Positions 17,830 to 26,184 of a stretch of 64,000 nucleotides of DNA are shown piece after piece; position 1 is the first letter of the stretch; each line of letters begins with the position of its first letter. A model generated the notes under the pieces. It was not told where the DNA came from. It saw only the letters and a program-made list of their open reading frames with translations, and ran no database searches. The position numbers and the translations under genes are program-made. This DNA is from Cellvibrio sp. pealriver (GTDB taxonomy: Bacteria; Pseudomonadota; Gammaproteobacteria; Pseudomonadales; Cellvibrionaceae), in assembly GCF_001183545.1 (NCBI RefSeq), contig NZ_KQ236688.1:2137149-2201148 (forward strand), given 5' to 3'.

Positions 17830-17982
17830 GGCAGATTTGTCCTATTTCTTGCCGATATGGCTTTAAGGTTCCGAGACACTTGCGAGTAGATTAGCCATAA
17901 GGATCAGGCTCCATAGGTCGATCCGATATTGTATGGCTTAACAGGTACCGGACTATGATCTGGCTTAAAAGGAGTATACGCA

Positions 17983-18747
17983 ATGCCAAATCCAATCGAA
18001 CTTTTACTCGACCCGATTTCACTGACTGTATTTGCCCTGTATGGGTTAATTATTTTGGTTGAAGCGCTGTTCCCGGCACGCAAGTTACCGCGCAGCCCCT
18101 TCTGGCAAGCGCGCGGGCTGGGCGCGTTTGTACTGTTTTTTTATTTATCGTCTTACTTGCCACTCTGGTGGGGAGCGACGCTCGCCGAATGGCAAGTGTT
18201 TGATTTAACTTCACTCGGCAAATGGGGCGGCGCAGTGGTCGGTGTATTGTTGTATGAAGCCGGTGTTTATTTCTGGCATCGCCGCATGCATCGCTCACAT
18301 TTTTTGTGGCGATACTTCCATCAAATGCATCACTCCGCTGAACGTGTGGATAGCTACGGTGCGTTTTGGTTTAGCCCGCTGGATATGCTGGGCTGGACAG
18401 TGCTATCGAGCTTTTGCCTCACACTGATAATAGGCATTACGCCGGAAGCCGCCGTATTAGTCCTTTACATCACCACGTTTATGGGCATTTTCCAACACAC
18501 GAATATCCGTACACCGCGCTGGCTGGGCTATATCGTCCAACGCCCTGAAAGCCATTCGTATCATCATGGCCGCGGAATACACGCGTACAATTATTCGGAC
18601 CTGCCATTGTTTGACATTATTTTCGGCACCTTTAGAAATCCACCCGATTTCGCTGAAGCGAATGGTTTTTACGATGGAGCCTCACTTCGCCTGAAAGATA
18701 TTTTGCTGGGGCGCGATGTCACCGAACCACCGGTGATTCAGGAGTAA
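17983..18747 (+). CDS. Sterol desaturase / fatty acid hydroxylase superfamily membrane protein
   Basis: This 254-residue integral membrane protein is predicted to be a diiron oxygenase that hydroxylates or desaturates a lipid. The histidine clusters are HRRMHRSHFLWRYFHQMHH around residues 104-124 and HSYHHG near 190. Four or more hydrophobic segments lie around them. AAGGAG precedes the ATG. The substrate cannot be inferred. A GlxA-like regulator is divergent. Confidence 0.88.
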   Translation: MPNPIELLLDPISLTVFALYGLIILVEALFPARKLPRSPFWQARGLGAFVLFFYLSSYLPLWWGATLAEWQVFDLTSLGKWGGAVVGVLLYEAGVYFWHRRMHRSHFLWRYFHQMHHSAERVDSYGAFWFSPLDMLGWTVLSSFCLTLIIGITPEAAVLVLYITTFMGIFQHTNIRTPRWLGYIVQRPESHSYHHGRGIHAYNYSDLPLFDIIFGTFRNPPDFAEANGFYDGASLRLKDILLGRDVTEPPVIQE

Positions 18748-18777
18748 AAAACCTGCAAGTATGCAGCCTTAAACCTT

Positions 18778-19203
18778 TTAACTTTCGTTTGTGCTTCCCA
18801 GCGGATGCTGCTCAAACCATTCAACGATTTGCGGCATGTGTTGCTCAAAATTTCCCGGAGTGGAAATATTTAACACACCGGCACGCACTGCTCCGCGATT
18901 TTCAAAATCGTGAGTAATGCCGCCGTGGGCGAGCACAAACGAACCTGTTGGGGCATCTTTCCATTGATCGCCAATCAGGAAACTCATAGTTCCTTCCAGC
19001 ACAAAGAACACATCGTCCTCCGCGTGGCTGTGGGCACCAGGGCCTTTACTGAAAGGCTCCAGCCACCACTCGGAAATTGAATAGCGCCCGTCGGATTCTT
19101 CACCATCGGCTTTGAACACCGCTGACATAGACCCCATTGAATACAACCGACCCTCACCGGGCGCTAGCAATATAGCGTTGCGACTTTTTCCATCTTCTTT
19201 CAT
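18778..19203 (-). CDS. Cupin-domain protein
   Basis: This is a 141-residue single-domain cupin. The metal-binding region HSHAEDDVFFVLEGTMSFLIG matches cupin motif 1 (HxHx3-4Ex6G). A second motif, AHGGITHDFENRG, follows about 20 residues later. It could be a small isomerase, dioxygenase or sensor, and nothing in the sequence decides. GGGGAAG precedes the ATG at 19203. Confidence 0.82.
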   Translation of the reverse strand: MKEDGKSRNAILLAPGEGRLYSMGSMSAVFKADGEESDGRYSISEWWLEPFSKGPGAHSHAEDDVFFVLEGTMSFLIGDQWKDAPTGSFVLAHGGITHDFENRGAVRAGVLNISTPGNFEQHMPQIVEWFEQHPLGSTNES

Positions 19204-19423
19204 TGCTGCTTCCCCGACTGACGAGTCTTTAATTGATTATTTTCTATTCTACCCACTTCTGTAAAAACCGGAAAAGCACGTTATATACACCTTGACTATA
19301 AGTAACCTTTAGGCGATCCTATGGCGACTTGTACACCAGTATTATCAACCTCCTGCGGTACGGGTGAATTGGCATATACGTCTATGCTTAAACAACCCAT
19401 TACTCTTATAAGAAGTCATAACA

Positions 19424-20899
19424 ATGAATCAAAACGCGCATAAGCTTTCCGTTGTTGAAAAAGTAGGTTACAGCCTGGGCGATCTGGCCGCTAACCTGAT
19501 CTTCCAAACCCTGGTTACCTTCCTCGCCTTTTTTTATACCGATGTCTACGGCATATCACCCGGTAAAGCCGCGATGATCATGGCCGCTGGCGGTATTTTT
19601 GGTGCTTTCTTTACCCCGGTGATGGGAGTCATCGCCGACCGAACCAACACCCGCTGGGGTAAATTCCGCCCCTGGCTGCTGTGGACATCCATCCCGTTTG
19701 GTGCCCTGGCATTACTCGCCTTCAGCACGCCGGATTTTGATGAAAACGGCAAAGTGATTTACGCCTTTGCAACCTACATTTTGCTGCTAGTGATCTACGC
19801 CGCCAACAACCTGCCCTACTCTGCGTTAAGCGGTGTACTCACTGGCAATATGGCTGAGCGCAACAGTTTGTCGGCTTACCGTTTTGTGGCAGTGATGGTG
19901 GCGCAATTTATTATTCAAGTATTGTTGTTGCCACTGGTACTGATTTTGGGCGATGGCGATAAAGCGGTTGGTTTTCACAACACCATGTTGGTGTTTTCCA
20001 TTACCGGAACGATTTTCTTTTTGATCGCGTTTATCACCACCAAAGAACGTATTTTGCCGGTCGTGGAAACACGCAACAGTATTGCGCAAGACCTCTCAGA
20101 TTTATTTAAGAACCTGCCGTGGATTGTGATGCTCACCGTCACCATTCTGGTGTTTGTAACGCTCGCGTTAAAAGGCGGCATGTACATTTATTATTTTGAA
20201 AATTATTTGAGCGAGCCGCACCTCGCGCAGTTCTTAAATGATATTGGTTTTAATAGTTTTATCGCCGGACTCAACGGTGTACTGACCAGCATTGGCCTGT
20301 CTGAATTCCAATGGCCGAAAGATGCGCCCACCTCCACCTTCAGTTTGTTTAACGCTGGCGGCATCATCATGATGATTGTCGGCATCGGTTTCTCAAAAGG
20401 TTTGGCAGACAAATTCGGCAAACGCAATGTGTTTGCTTCAGCTCTGTTTCTTTCTACTGTGTTTGTATTTGCGTTCAAGTTTTACCCGGCAGAAAGCATC
20501 GGCATTGTGTTTTTATCGCAAATACTGCACGGCTTTTTCTACGGTGTAACCATTCCACTGCTGTGGGCGATGATCGCCGACGTAGCGGATTACTCCGAGT
20601 GGAAAAATAATCGCCGCGCAACCGCGATGGTGTTCTCTGCCATGATTCTCGGTTTAAAACTCGGTTTGACCATCGGCGGCTCGCTGGTTGCCGGTTTGCT
20701 CGCGCACTACGGTTATCAAGCCGGTCTTGAGCAGCAAAATCCCGAAACCATTGAAGGCATTAAAACCGGTGTGAGCGTATTTGCATCATTGCCATTCTTT
20801 ATGGCGGTGGGTTGCATGTTCTTGTATGCAATCAATAAAAAGCTGGAAGTGCAGATAGAAGCTGACCTGAATGAGCGCCGCAAAGCGGCTGGAAAATAA
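19424..20899 (+). CDS. Sugar:cation symporter, GPH family (MFS)
   Basis: This 491-residue inner-membrane protein has about twelve membrane segments. The opening KVGYSLGDLAANLIFQTLVTFLAFFYTDVYGI and the loop GVIADRTNTRWGKFRPWLLW are hallmarks of the glycoside-pentoside-hexuronide family. YSEWKNNRRATAMVFSA is the conserved region in the second half. It imports an oligosaccharide or glycoside with a cation. A GH43 enzyme without a signal peptide follows after about 77 bp, so xylo- or arabino-oligosaccharides are the likely cargo. Confidence 0.92.
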   Translation: MNQNAHKLSVVEKVGYSLGDLAANLIFQTLVTFLAFFYTDVYGISPGKAAMIMAAGGIFGAFFTPVMGVIADRTNTRWGKFRPWLLWTSIPFGALALLAFSTPDFDENGKVIYAFATYILLLVIYAANNLPYSALSGVLTGNMAERNSLSAYRFVAVMVAQFIIQVLLLPLVLILGDGDKAVGFHNTMLVFSITGTIFFLIAFITTKERILPVVETRNSIAQDLSDLFKNLPWIVMLTVTILVFVTLALKGGMYIYYFENYLSEPHLAQFLNDIGFNSFIAGLNGVLTSIGLSEFQWPKDAPTSTFSLFNAGGIIMMIVGIGFSKGLADKFGKRNVFASALFLSTVFVFAFKFYPAESIGIVFLSQILHGFFYGVTIPLLWAMIADVADYSEWKNNRRATAMVFSAMILGLKLGLTIGGSLVAGLLAHYGYQAGLEQQNPETIEGIKTGVSVFASLPFFMAVGCMFLYAINKKLEVQIEADLNERRKAAGK

Positions 20900-20976
20900 T
20901 TAGCGAAATAATTTTTCCAACCGTTTTTACTGAATGATTTTTGAAACGTTTTTGATTTAAGAAGTGAGAAACAATT

Positions 20977-21999
20977 ATGGCCGCTGAAGAAACTTTAGCC
21001 CCCGAAGTGATCGCCGATTTAAAAGCGCGCGCGATTTCTGCACCGCTGGTTGAACATATCTACACTGCTGATCCTTCAGCACATGTATTCAACGGCAAAC
21101 TTTATATTTATCCGTCGCACGACATCGAAGCGGGCATTCCGTTTAACGACAACGGCGATCATTTCGGTATGGAGGATTACCACGTAATCTCCCTCGATTC
21201 GCCCGATAGCCCCCCCGTGGATAACGGCGTTGCCTTGCATGTAAAAGACGTGCCTTGGGCGCAGCGCCAAATGTGGGCACCCGATGCCGCGCATAAAAAT
21301 GGCAAATACTATTTGTATTTTCCCGCAAAACGCGCCGACGATATTTTCCAGATCGGCGTAGCGGTTGGCGATTCACCCGTCGGCCCATTTAAAGCCGAAC
21401 CCGAAGCCATCAAAGGCAGTTACACCATCGACCCTGCCGTCTTTGAAGATACTGATGGCGAGTACTACATGTACTTCGGTGGCATTTGGGGCGGGCAGCT
21501 ACAGAATTATCGCAACAATCAATATGACGCAAACCGCGGTGAACCGGCCGACGATGAACCTGCACTCGGTCCCATCGTTGCACGCATGAGTGACGACATG
21601 TTGCAATTTGCTGAAGAGCCGCGCGAAATAAAAATCCTCGACGAAAACGGCAAGCCCATTCTTGCGGGCGACCACGACCGCCGCTTCTTTGAAGCATCCT
21701 GGATGCACAAATACAACGGCAAATATTATTTCTCTTACTCTACCGGCAACACGCACTTTTTGTGTTACGCCACCGGTGACAACCCTTACGGCCCGTTCAC
21801 CTACCAAGGCCGTATTTTGGAGCCGGTTATTGGCTGGACAACGCACCACTCCATCGCGGAATTCCAGGGGCAATGGTATTTGTTCTACCACGATTCCGTA
21901 TTATCCAAAGGCATCACCCACCTGCGTTCAGTGAAGATGGCACCTCTCACCCACAATGCCGATGGCAGCATCCAAACTATTGTTCCTTATCGCGATTAA
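20977..21999 (+). CDS. GH43 glycoside hydrolase (beta-xylosidase/alpha-L-arabinofuranosidase type), cytoplasmic
   Basis: This 340-residue five-bladed beta-propeller hydrolase has the expected catalytic triad: Asp32 in YTADPSAHVF (base), Asp152 in YTIDPAVF (pKa modulator) and Glu239 in FFEASWMHK (acid). There is no signal peptide, so it acts on sugars brought in by the adjacent GPH symporter. Release of arabinose or xylose from short hemicellulose oligomers is inferred from family and context, and exact specificity is open. The tmRNA gene starts about 70 bp downstream. Confidence 0.92.
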   Translation: MAAEETLAPEVIADLKARAISAPLVEHIYTADPSAHVFNGKLYIYPSHDIEAGIPFNDNGDHFGMEDYHVISLDSPDSPPVDNGVALHVKDVPWAQRQMWAPDAAHKNGKYYLYFPAKRADDIFQIGVAVGDSPVGPFKAEPEAIKGSYTIDPAVFEDTDGEYYMYFGGIWGGQLQNYRNNQYDANRGEPADDEPALGPIVARMSDDMLQFAEEPREIKILDENGKPILAGDHDRRFFEASWMHKYNGKYYFSYSTGNTHFLCYATGDNPYGPFTYQGRILEPVIGWTTHHSIAEFQGQWYLFYHDSVLSKGITHLRSVKMAPLTHNADGSIQTIVPYRD

Positions 22000-22069
22000 T
22001 AGGGGTAGAATGCCGCCACTCGCTGGCTTGGACACCACTATCCCCTCAGATAGTAACCGTCCAGCGACT

Positions 22070-22424
22070 GGGGCCGATTTGGATTCGACGCCGGTAACAA
22101 AGCCCGAGGTGCATGTCGTGATGACAGCCAATCACGTTAATCCAAAGCTGTACTTGAATAGTCGCAAACGACGATTCTTACGCTTTAGCAGCTTAATTGC
22201 TGCTAACGGTCTCTGCCAAGGTGCCAGTACCGCGATAGAGCCCGTCATATAGAACTGGATCGCAGCAAAGCTTGCCTGGGGCCGCGCTGCTAAAACTCTA
22301 CAGGATCGCGCTTCACGTCCTGCCCGCTGGGCTGTGAAGGGTTAAATCAATAAACGGACCTAAACATGTAGAGCCGAGGATGGAGTGCTGGCGGACGGGG
22401 GTTCAAATCCCCCCGGCTCCACCA
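22070..22424 (+). ncRNA. ssrA: Transfer-messenger RNA (tmRNA)
   Basis: It rescues stalled ribosomes. The 5' end GGGGCCGATTTGGATTCGAC and the 3' tRNA-like end with GTTCAAATC T-loop and encoded CCA (GGCTCCACCA, ending at 22424) are diagnostic. The tag reading frame at 22164-22196 encodes ANDDSYALAA followed by TAA, close to the gammaproteobacterial ANDENYALAA tag. The 355-nt length is normal. A terminator follows at 22436-22467. Confidence 0.97.
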
Positions 22425-22435
22425 AACACCCAGAT

Positions 22436-22467
22436 AAAAAACCCGATCAGAAATGATCGGGTTTTTT
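22436..22467 (+). terminator. Rho-independent terminator of ssrA
   Basis: CCCGATCA (22442-22449) pairs with TGATCGGG (22454-22461) around GAAA, with an A6 run before and a T6 run after. It could also act on the other strand. Confidence 0.88.
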
Positions 22468-22536
22468 ATTGCTCGCCAGTAAGCAAAATGACAGGTATGA
22501 CCATTGATGGACGGCTGTTAGCGAAAAATACAATCA

Positions 22537-22565
22537 TTGACAATCTTTGTATCCAGCCCTAGCAT
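22537..22565 (+). promoter_or_regulatory. Sigma-70-type promoter of the toxin-antitoxin pair
   Basis: TTGACA (22537-22542) and TAGCAT (22560-22565) are separated by exactly 17 bp. The element is overlapped by TACAA...TTGTA arms (about 22529-22551) that could be the antitoxin operator. The start codon of the antitoxin is 31 bp downstream. Confidence 0.55.
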
Positions 22566-22596
22566 TTTTCAGAGTCATTTATCTTTGGAGGTCACC

Positions 22597-22854
22597 ATGC
22601 ATGTATCACTGACACCGGAACTCGAATCCCGTGTAAAAGCCAAAGTAGAAAGCGGCCTCTACAACAATGCCAGCGAAGTCATCCGTGAAGCATTGCGCTT
22701 TATGGATACCCACGAAGACTGGATTCACGAGATCAAACTGGCGCGTTTACGGGAGCAATTAAAAGTGGGGGCAGACCAGTTGAACAGAGGCGAAGGTACT
22801 GCCATAGAATCCAAAGCTGCGCTCGACACCCTGTTTGATAGCATCAAGGACTGA
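22597..22854 (+). CDS. ParD-like antitoxin (type II, ribbon-helix-helix)
   Basis: This is an 85-residue protein. The N-terminal ribbon-helix-helix MHVSLTPELESRVKAKVESG and YNNASEVIREALRFMD match ParD/CopG antitoxins, which bind their own operator and neutralise the toxin with the C-terminal half. ATG at 22597 was chosen because TGGAGG lies 4 bp upstream; an in-frame ATG at 22537 would extend over the promoter. The toxin gene begins 5 bp after its stop. Confidence 0.9.
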   Translation: MHVSLTPELESRVKAKVESGLYNNASEVIREALRFMDTHEDWIHEIKLARLREQLKVGADQLNRGEGTAIESKAALDTLFDSIKD

Positions 22855-22859
22855 TCGCT

Positions 22860-23159
22860 GTGCCAAGTCACCAACTAATCATTTCACCAGCCACTAAAGA
22901 AGACCTAAAAGAAATCTATCAATATGGTCTGAGGCAATGGGGGCAGGCACAATCCGACAGCTATCTGGAAAACCTGAAAGAAAAATTCTGGTCACTGACC
23001 GAACAACCTCTTGTTGGTACTGAGCGGCCAGAACTACTCAGTGGTATACGCAGCCTGCCAATTGAAAGCCACCTTTTGTTTTACCGTGTTACGGCCAGCA
23101 GTGTGGAAATAATCCGCGTACTACATGCCCGCCAAGACCCTGCACGTCATTTGAAATAA
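22860..23159 (+). CDS. ParE/RelE-family toxin
   Basis: This 99-residue protein has the ParE/RelE fold pattern: ISPATKEDLKEIYQYGLRQWG, then GIRSLPIESHLLFYRVTASSVEIIRVLHARQDP at the C-terminus. ParE-type toxins inhibit gyrase and RelE-type toxins cleave mRNA; the overall pattern is closer to ParE. It begins with GTG 5 bp after the antitoxin, so translation is coupled. The pair lies between the tmRNA gene and an inverted tmRNA 3' fragment, as expected for a stabilised or addictive accessory segment. Confidence 0.88.
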   Translation: MPSHQLIISPATKEDLKEIYQYGLRQWGQAQSDSYLENLKEKFWSLTEQPLVGTERPELLSGIRSLPIESHLLFYRVTASSVEIIRVLHARQDPARHLK

Positions 23160-23182
23160 TCAGCTAATCACCGTTCAACTGC

Positions 23183-23262
23183 GCCGGGGGGATTTGAACC
23201 CCCGTCCAAGTTATTGCTGGTAATGGCATCAAACTCTCCAAGCGTCTATAGTCCGCTCTACT
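23183..23262 (-). other. Inverted fragment related to the tmRNA 3' end (possible attachment-site remnant)
   Basis: Bases 23183-23207, read on the minus strand, are identical over 25 nt to the tmRNA T-arm region at 22393-22417. Further upstream on that strand GTAGAGCGGA (near 23250-23260) resembles GTAGAGCCGA of the tmRNA. The acceptor end and CCA are missing, so it is not a functional tRNA or tmRNA. The orientation is opposite to ssrA, which a simple integrase-made direct repeat would not give; a later inversion or a captured fragment is needed. Confidence 0.6.
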
Positions 23263-23312
23263 TACTGAAAGATTGTAACAACATAATCATTTTGAACTTT
23301 ATTGGGTTATTT

Positions 23313-23660
23313 ATGAACTCACTCGACAACCTGAAATTAGCATTACGAAAATTTGCCGAAGAACGAGACTGGGATCAATTCCATTCCCCCAAAAACCTCT
23401 CTATGGCTTTGGCTGGCGAAGCTGGAGAGCTGCTTGAACAATTCCAGTGGCTCTCTGAAGATCAATCAAAAAACCTTTCAAATCAAAAACGTCTTGCAGT
23501 TGCAGATGAAATTGCAGATATCCAACTATACCTGATACGGCTTGCAGACAAATTAGAGTTGGATATTTTGGCTGAGTGCACTAGAAAAATTGCAATTAAT
23601 GCTGAAAAGTATCCCATTGATAAATCAAAAGGCAAATCTGATAAATACACCAACATATAA
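23313..23660 (+). CDS. DCTPP1-like dCTP pyrophosphatase (MazG/RS21-C6 superfamily)
   Basis: This is a 115-residue all-alpha NTP pyrophosphohydrolase. The stretch AEERDWDQFHSPKNLSMAL, then GEAGELLEQFQW, closely follows the dCTP pyrophosphatase 1 (RS21-C6) signature. Metal-binding ExxE is E36-E39 and ExxD is E66-D69. The end SDKYTNI matches the KYTEL-type tail of that family. Family members hydrolyse dCTP and 5-modified dCTP. ATG at 23313 was chosen to match family length; the ribosome-binding site is weak. It lies 14 bp upstream of the helicase-S24 gene, in a visibly AT-rich block unlike its neighbours, so the two are probably one acquired operon. Confidence 0.88.
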   Translation: MNSLDNLKLALRKFAEERDWDQFHSPKNLSMALAGEAGELLEQFQWLSEDQSKNLSNQKRLAVADEIADIQLYLIRLADKLELDILAECTRKIAINAEKYPIDKSKGKSDKYTNI

Positions 23661-23674
23661 AACGGAATTATTGA

Positions 23675-26062
23675 ATGTTAGTTTACTCTGCCAGCAAAGA
23701 CGATTTCGTTCGTGATATACGCTCAAACAGAATTGAAGAAATTATTCAAAATGAAGTTTCACGAAAGCTAAATAGAAACTCACCCAAGAACGAAATCCTT
23801 TCTTGGAAAAATTCTTTGGATTATATGTTCAGAATATTAGTAGACCCTGATATTCCACCAACAGCCGGTGTCGCTATTGAATACAACATTCCATTAACCA
23901 ATCGTAGAGTGGACTTCATCCTTACAGGTAAAGATGCAAATCGCAACGATACCGCCGTCATTATTGAACTAAAACAATGGCAAGAGGTTGATAAAACCCA
24001 AAAAGATGGAATCGTAAAAACCTTTTTAAATGGGGGAATTAGAGAAACCAATCACCCATCTTATCAAGCGTGGTCATATGCAGCATTAATAACTGACTAC
24101 AACGAAACGGTTAGATCTGAATCTATTAGTTTGCAACCTTGCGCCTATCTACACAATCTAAAATCCACCTCAGCGATTAACGATCCTTTTTATTCGCCCC
24201 ATACTGATAAAGCTCCAGTGTTCATTTCTGATGACGCTATGAGACTGTCCAATTTTTTAAAGCAACATGTCAAGTATGGTGATTCTGACAACATCATGTA
24301 TCGAATTGAGCATGGAGTCATAAAACCATCCAAAACTTTGGCCGATAGTCTCGCATCAATGCTTAAGGGAAAAAAAGAATTTATTCTTTTAGATGAGCAA
24401 AAGTTGGTATATGAAACTGCTCTGGATATTGCACACAAAGCAAAAAACGGAAAAAAACAAACTCTAATTGTTAAAGGTGGCCCTGGCACCGGTAAATCTG
24501 TAGTCGCGATTAATCTTTTGGTTGAACTTACCAATAGAGAAATGGTGGTTCAATACACCACCAAAAACTCTGCTCCTCGCGAAGTTTTTAAAAGCAAACT
24601 AACCAAAACGTTGCGACGAACAGCAATAGATAATTTATTTAGAGGAACAGGCAGCTACGTTACAACACCCACACAAATTTTTGATGCGCTTATTGTCGAT
24701 GAAGCCCACAGACTTAATGAAAAATCAGGCTTGTACGCAAACCTTGGTGAAAATCAAATAAAGGAAATCATTAATTCATCCAACGCAAACATTTTCTTTA
24801 TCGATGAAGATCAGCGAGTTACATTTCAGGATATAGGATCAATCGAAGCCATAACCCAGTTTGCCCAGCGTGCCAACTCAGAAATAACTATCCTTCAACT
24901 GGATTCGCAATTTAGATGTAATGGTTCAGATGGATACATCGCTTGGCTTGATAATACGTTGCAAATTCGCGAAACCGCAAATGCAGACCTTTCGGATATA
25001 GATTACGAGTTCAAGGTTTTTGACAACCCCGCTGAGATGCGAAAAGCCATTTTTGAGAAAAATAAGTTAAGTAATAAAGCTCGAATCGTTGCTGGATATT
25101 GTTGGGATTGGAAAAGCAAAAAGGAAAAATCCAATTTTGACATCACATTTCCCGAATTCAATTTCGAAGCGAAATGGAATCTAACTGACGATGGCAGTCT
25201 ATGGATGATATCCCCAAATTCAGTTAATGAAATTGGTTGCATTCATACATGCCAAGGTCTTGAGGTTGATTACATTGGTGTCATTATTGGGCCAGATTTT
25301 GTCATTCGTGATAGTCAAGTTGTCACAGATGCAGGAAAAAGATCATCAAAAGATAAATCAATAAAAGGCTACAAATCACTTTTGAAGTCTTCCCCAGTAG
25401 AAACCAAAAAGAAAGCCGATCAAATTATAAAAAACACTTATCGGACATTAATGACTCGCGGCATTAAAGGCTGCTATCTGTATTGCACTGACCCGGAAAC
25501 CAATGCATATTTTTCAGCATTTCAACAATCGATCAATGAACCCCAATACTTATCCTTAGAGAAAGTTCCTTATGAAGGACTTGGCTACGCAGTAGTTTCC
25601 TTCGAAACAGCCCGCCCTTATGACGGCTTCGTACCCGTATTTGATATTGCAGCCGCAGCAGGTAGCTTTAGCCCACATCAAGATGCAGAAACTTGTGATT
25701 GGGTTGAATTACCCGAAGAATTTGCGACTAAAGAAGGAATGTTTGTTATTCGAGTAATCGGCGAATCCATGAACAGAAAAATACCCGACGGGTCATGGTG
25801 CTTATTTAAATCAAATCCTGGCGGCACTAGAAACGGCAAAGTCGTACTTGTACAACATAATCATATCTCTGATGTTGATCATGGTGGCTCCTTCACAGTT
25901 AAAGTTTATAAAAGTGAGAAGCGCCAAATTGATGATCAACTCATTCATGAAAAAATTGTTTTGTCGCCAGACACCAATTCCTTTGGTTATTCAGACATAG
26001 TCATAAAAGAAAATGATTTGGAGGAGTTTAGAGTCATCGGCGAGTTTGTAGCGGTTCTTTAG
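23675..26062 (+). CDS. PD-(D/E)XK-like nuclease motif / DUF2075 (Schlafen-group) helicase / S24 peptidase fusion
   Basis: This 795-residue protein has three parts. Residues about 60-130 contain RRVDFIL then AVIIELKQW, with Asp80, Glu98 and Lys100 spaced like a PD-(D/E)XK nuclease core. Residues about 240-620 are a superfamily-1-type DUF2075 helicase: Walker A GGPGTGKS (268-275), DEAH (342-345), FIDEDQR, QFRC, then HTCQGLEVDYIGV and YRTLMTRGIKG. Residues about 635-795 resemble a LexA/UmuD-type S24 peptidase with Ser698 in GESMN, Lys743 in FTVKVYK and an Ala662-Gly663 bond in the usual autocleavage position. The DNA is AT-rich. I infer defence or damage response; the fusion itself is directly visible. 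Confidence 0.85.
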   Translation: MLVYSASKDDFVRDIRSNRIEEIIQNEVSRKLNRNSPKNEILSWKNSLDYMFRILVDPDIPPTAGVAIEYNIPLTNRRVDFILTGKDANRNDTAVIIELKQWQEVDKTQKDGIVKTFLNGGIRETNHPSYQAWSYAALITDYNETVRSESISLQPCAYLHNLKSTSAINDPFYSPHTDKAPVFISDDAMRLSNFLKQHVKYGDSDNIMYRIEHGVIKPSKTLADSLASMLKGKKEFILLDEQKLVYETALDIAHKAKNGKKQTLIVKGGPGTGKSVVAINLLVELTNREMVVQYTTKNSAPREVFKSKLTKTLRRTAIDNLFRGTGSYVTTPTQIFDALIVDEAHRLNEKSGLYANLGENQIKEIINSSNANIFFIDEDQRVTFQDIGSIEAITQFAQRANSEITILQLDSQFRCNGSDGYIAWLDNTLQIRETANADLSDIDYEFKVFDNPAEMRKAIFEKNKLSNKARIVAGYCWDWKSKKEKSNFDITFPEFNFEAKWNLTDDGSLWMISPNSVNEIGCIHTCQGLEVDYIGVIIGPDFVIRDSQVVTDAGKRSSKDKSIKGYKSLLKSSPVETKKKADQIIKNTYRTLMTRGIKGCYLYCTDPETNAYFSAFQQSINEPQYLSLEKVPYEGLGYAVVSFETARPYDGFVPVFDIAAAAGSFSPHQDAETCDWVELPEEFATKEGMFVIRVIGESMNRKIPDGSWCLFKSNPGGTRNGKVVLVQHNHISDVDHGGSFTVKVYKSEKRQIDDQLIHEKIVLSPDTNSFGYSDIVIKENDLEEFRVIGEFVAVL

Positions 26063-26090
26063 AGGATATTGAATTACGTCAAGATACTAG

Positions 26091-26121
26091 TCATTAACTT
26101 TATTTAAAGTAAAGTTAATGA
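26091..26121. terminator. AT-rich inverted repeat after the helicase-S24 gene
   Basis: TCATTAACTTTA (26091-26102) pairs perfectly with TAAAGTTAATGA (26110-26121) around a 7-nt loop. It has no U-tract and is AT-rich like the cassette. It may end the transcript and mark the right side of the acquired block; the following gene returns to the local base composition. Confidence 0.4.
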
Positions 26122-26184
26122 GACATCATAAAATCCTAAACTTTCTTATGTTAAGAAATCATATTGCTACGACCAGGAAAAACC

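Noticed and set aside
22860..23159. HigB or Doc type toxin
   Set aside because: The strand-helix pattern and the end IIRVLHARQDP are of the ParE/RelE family; no Fic-type or HigB-specific motif is seen.
23183..23262. A functional tRNA gene on the minus strand
   Set aside because: Only the T-arm is recognisable. There is no acceptor stem pairing, no CCA and no anticodon arm that folds properly; it matches the tmRNA 3' part instead.
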